Origin: CAYMSF01 sp964542255 | GTDB lineage: Bacteria; Verrucomicrobiota; Lentisphaeria; Victivallales; Victivallaceae | Assembly (NCBI GenBank): GCA_964542255.1 | Contig: CAZITV010000102.1 | Coordinates: 1-8,354, forward strand | DNA: 8,354 nt | Reading direction: 5' to 3' | Shown: positions 6,746 through 8,354 of the stretch, piece after piece | Layout of the letters: every line of letters begins with the position of its first letter | How positions within the stretch are numbered: position 1 is the stretch's first letter | Made by a program: the position numbers and the translations under genes | The notes under the pieces: generated by a model | What the model was told of the DNA's origin: nothing | The model's database searches: none | What the model saw: the letters and a program-made list of their open reading frames with translations, nothing else

Positions 6746-7291
6746 ATGAAAAAAGTCTTAATGATTCTAGCAGAAGGATTTGAAGAAATTGAAGCTATCG
6801 GTACCGCGGATATCCTGCGCCGCGCCGGATTGGAGCTGACTATCGCAGGACTAAATGGACTAAATATTTGCGGTTCACACAACATTAGCGTTACTTCAGA
6901 CGCACTCTTGGATAATCTCAATGCCGCAACCTTTGACGCCATCGTTTTGCCGGGCGGAATGCCAGGCTCAAACAATCTGAAGAATAGTGAAAAAGTTTTG
7001 GCGGCAGTACAAACTATCTATCGTCAAGGCGGCATTGTGTCAGCAATTTGCGCGGCGCCCATTGTTCTTGCCGCCGCCGGAATTCTCAACGATAAACGAA
7101 TTACCTCTTACCCTGGATTTGAAAACAACTTCACGATGGCACATCATACCGGAAAAATGACTGAGATTGACGGCAATATTATTACCGGCCGCGGCCCCGG
7201 TGCCACGTATGAATTCGCGGCAGTTGTAGCTGCCGCGCTGGGCAACGGTGAACAAGTTAATAAAGCCCTGACTGGAATGTTTATCAGGTAA
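6746..7291 (+). CDS. DJ-1/PfpI family protein (YajL/ThiJ-like)
   Basis: Single-domain 181-residue protein of the DJ-1 superfamily. The N-terminus (KKVLMILAEGFEEIEA) carries Glu16, the position of DJ-1 Glu18. LPGGMPGSNNL (68-78) is typical, and SAICAAP (99-105) forms the nucleophile elbow with Cys102, matching DJ-1 Cys106. SYPGFE (121-126) and TGRGPGAT (147-154) are also canonical. Members of this subfamily have been assigned chaperone, glyoxalase or protein-repair roles, and the exact activity of E. coli YajL is debated, so I name only the family. GAGG (6733-6736) overlaps the rnhC stop and is nine bases from the ATG, so it probably belongs to the prfB-rnhC transcript. A long hairpin begins at the last base of its stop codon. 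Family call is firm; activity is not. Confidence 0.92.
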   Translation: MKKVLMILAEGFEEIEAIGTADILRRAGLELTIAGLNGLNICGSHNISVTSDALLDNLNAATFDAIVLPGGMPGSNNLKNSEKVLAAVQTIYRQGGIVSAICAAPIVLAAAGILNDKRITSYPGFENNFTMAHHTGKMTEIDGNIITGRGPGATYEFAAVVAAALGNGEQVNKALTGMFIR

Positions 7292-7324
7292 GTTGATTTC
7301 AAAACATACGTTTTGAAATCAGCT
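7291..7324. repeat. Long perfect inverted repeat directly after the DJ-1 gene
   Basis: TGATTTCAAAAC (7294-7305) and GTTTTGAAATCA (7310-7321) are perfect inverted arms around a four-base ATAC loop. In RNA the stem extends to 15 pairs (7291-7324) through one U-G pair. It begins at the last base of the stop codon. No T-run follows, so it is not a standard intrinsic terminator, though it may stabilise the 3' end or stall polymerase. It is the best-preserved member of the palindrome family seen at 3234-3375. Confidence 0.8.
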
Positions 7325-7384
7325 CTTAAGCAAACAATTACTGAAAATTGATGAATTATTGCACGAAAACACAAAAGCTAAAGT

Positions 7385-7417
7385 TTGACCCCAATATTTC
7401 TTGACCCCCAATATTTC
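7385..7417 (+). repeat. Tandem direct repeat TTGACCCC(C)AATATTTC upstream of fic
   Basis: Two head-to-tail units, TTGACCCCAATATTTC (7385-7400, 16 nt) and TTGACCCCCAATATTTC (7401-7417, 17 nt), differ only by one extra C. They end ten bases before the preferred fic ATG at 7428. Each unit starts with TTGACC, which resembles a -35 hexamer, but no good -10 follows. The layout suggests an operator for a regulator, perhaps the BRO-N-like part of the adjacent protein itself, or a recent slippage duplication. The rest of 7325-7384 shows nothing recognisable. Confidence 0.7.
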
Positions 7418-7427
7418 AAGGTTATCT

Positions 7428-8306
7428 ATGAAAAAGAAAATTTCAATTCGTTTTTTTAATGACAAAGAAGTTCGTGCGGTGTGGAACGATGCGGATTCGC
7501 GTTGGTGGTTTTCTGTTTTGGACGTTGTGGGGGTTTTGAATGACCAGGATGATTACGAAAAGAACCGCAACTACTGGAAATATCTCAAGGCAAAACTTAA
7601 AGACAGGAACATTCAACTGGGTAGTGGCACTAACCAGTTGAAGTTGACAGCTCCCGATGGCAAAAACCGTCTTTCCGACGTGATTGATTCTAATGGTGTT
7701 ATCGCGTTGGCGAAGAACTTTCCAAATACGAAGGCCAACCGCTTTATTGAGTGGTTTATATACAGTGAAGAGACGATTGACGGCAAGAGCAAATCAAAAG
7801 CCTATGCTCTGTTTGAAAGCTCTTTTATTGACAGTATTGAAGTGGGCACGGTTAAGGGTTTGCAGCAAATACACGCCTATCTTTTTGGCGGTTTGTACGA
7901 ATTTGCAGGCCTTATACGCACCAAAAATATTAGTAAAAGCGGTTTTCAATTTGCCGCCGCCAGGTTTCTGCCAAGCACGCTTGCCGCAATAGAAAAAATG
8001 CCGGAAGATTCGATTGAAAACGTCATCAATAAATATACGGAAATGAATATTGCCCACCCGTTTATGGAGGGCAATGGCAGAACTGCCAGAATTTGGCTTG
8101 ATTTGATTCTAAAGAAAACCCATGCCCGATGTGTTGACTGGAGCAAGATCAACAAAAACAATTATCTGGAAGCCATGAGGCTTAGTGTGACAGATAATTC
8201 CATGCTGAAAAAATTGATTACCAACGCCTTAACTAATAAAATTCATGACCGGGAAATGTTCATGAAGGGAATTGATTATTCCTACTATTACGAAGAAATC
8301 GAATAA
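7428..8306 (+). CDS. BRO-N-like/Fic-domain fusion, putative protein AMP-transferase
   Basis: Fic enzymes move AMP (sometimes another phosphate-containing group) from a nucleotide onto target proteins. The 292-residue product has two parts. Residues about 4-117 resemble the BRO-N domain of phage and virus antirepressors (WWFSVLDVVGVLN, DGKNRLSDVID, ALAKNFPNTKANRF). Residues about 145-270 are a complete Fic domain: GLYEFAGLIRTKNISK (155-170), the flap region KSGFQFA (170-176) and the catalytic loop HPFMEGNGR (210-218) with His210. The C-terminus SYYYE (285-289) fits the self-inhibitory S/T-xxx-E motif of class III Fic proteins such as the Neisseria enzyme, although the next residue is Glu rather than Gly or Asn. 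The active site therefore looks intact and self-restrained. An in-frame TTG at 7401 lies in the tandem repeat; the ATG at 7428 has AAGG six bases upstream and is preferred. No antitoxin-like small gene sits beside it. Target unknown. Confidence 0.87.
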   Translation: MKKKISIRFFNDKEVRAVWNDADSRWWFSVLDVVGVLNDQDDYEKNRNYWKYLKAKLKDRNIQLGSGTNQLKLTAPDGKNRLSDVIDSNGVIALAKNFPNTKANRFIEWFIYSEETIDGKSKSKAYALFESSFIDSIEVGTVKGLQQIHAYLFGGLYEFAGLIRTKNISKSGFQFAAARFLPSTLAAIEKMPEDSIENVINKYTEMNIAHPFMEGNGRTARIWLDLILKKTHARCVDWSKINKNNYLEAMRLSVTDNSMLKKLITNALTNKIHDREMFMKGIDYSYYYEEIE

Positions 8307-8319
8307 GGGATATGCATCC

Positions 8320-8354
8320 ATGATGGTTTTTCCGGGTATGACCACTGAAATATG
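8320..8354 (+). CDS. Possible start of a further gene, cut by the window edge
   Basis: An ATG at 8320 (or 8323) opens a frame that stays open to the end of the window; the visible peptide begins MMVFPGMTTEI. AAGGGA (8305-8310) lies nine bases upstream and overlaps the fic stop codon, the same stop-in-ribosome-site pattern seen between other genes here. Only about 11 residues are visible, so no family can be named and the frame may be chance. Confidence 0.3.
   Translation, partial: MMVFPGMTTEI

Noticed and set aside
7401..7427. TTG start extending the BRO-Fic protein by nine residues
   Set aside because: It falls inside the tandem repeat and has no ribosome site; the ATG at 7428 has AAGG six bases upstream.
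7291..7427. Small antitoxin gene partner for the Fic protein
   Set aside because: No open frame with a ribosome site occurs between the DJ-1 gene and fic; inhibition appears to be supplied by the protein's own C-terminal motif.

Overview
The window reads as ordinary chromosomal DNA of a Gram-negative-type bacterium with moderate GC: eight confident protein genes, one partial gene start at the right edge, and no rRNA, tRNA, CRISPR array or recognisable transposase. The organism is uncertain. A lipoprotein with a SYLF domain points to a diderm envelope, while ribonuclease HIII is best known from Firmicutes, Chlamydiae and a few other deep lineages. That combination, with moderate GC, would fit a member of the Planctomycetes-Verrucomicrobia-Chlamydiae group such as Lentisphaerae or Kiritimatiellota, but this is an inference from two genes.

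Left part (1-3176): a SYLF-domain lipoprotein gene ends in a strong intrinsic terminator (663-709). A near-consensus sigma70-type promoter (755-783) follows and drives a two-gene unit: 6-phosphogluconolactonase (pgl, pentose phosphate pathway) and larC (insertion of nickel into the pincer cofactor of lactate racemase-type enzymes). acpS (holo-ACP synthase) lies on the opposite strand and meets larC tail to tail, with the two stop codons sharing TTAA.

Middle (3177-7291): a 237-nt divergent intergenic region separates acpS from a FabF-like beta-ketoacyl-ACP synthase, so an enzyme that activates ACP and one that uses it are transcribed away from each other. The region is packed with TTTCAAAA/TTTTGAAA half-palindromes. 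Four genes then run co-directionally: the ketosynthase, prfB (release factor 2, with no programmed frameshift), rnhC (ribonuclease HIII, overlapping prfB by ATGA) and a DJ-1/PfpI family gene.

Right part (7292-8354): the DJ-1 gene is followed immediately by a long perfect hairpin of the same TTTCAAAA family. Beyond it lies the most accessory-looking gene, a fusion of a BRO-N-like (phage antirepressor-type) N-terminal region with a complete Fic AMP-transferase domain and a C-terminal self-inhibitory motif. It is preceded by a near-perfect tandem repeat of 16/17 nt. A further reading frame may begin at 8320. I see no clear undescribed multi-gene system. The items most worth checking are the BRO-Fic protein with its tandem repeat, the dispersed palindrome family, and the altered gating loop of the ketosynthase.
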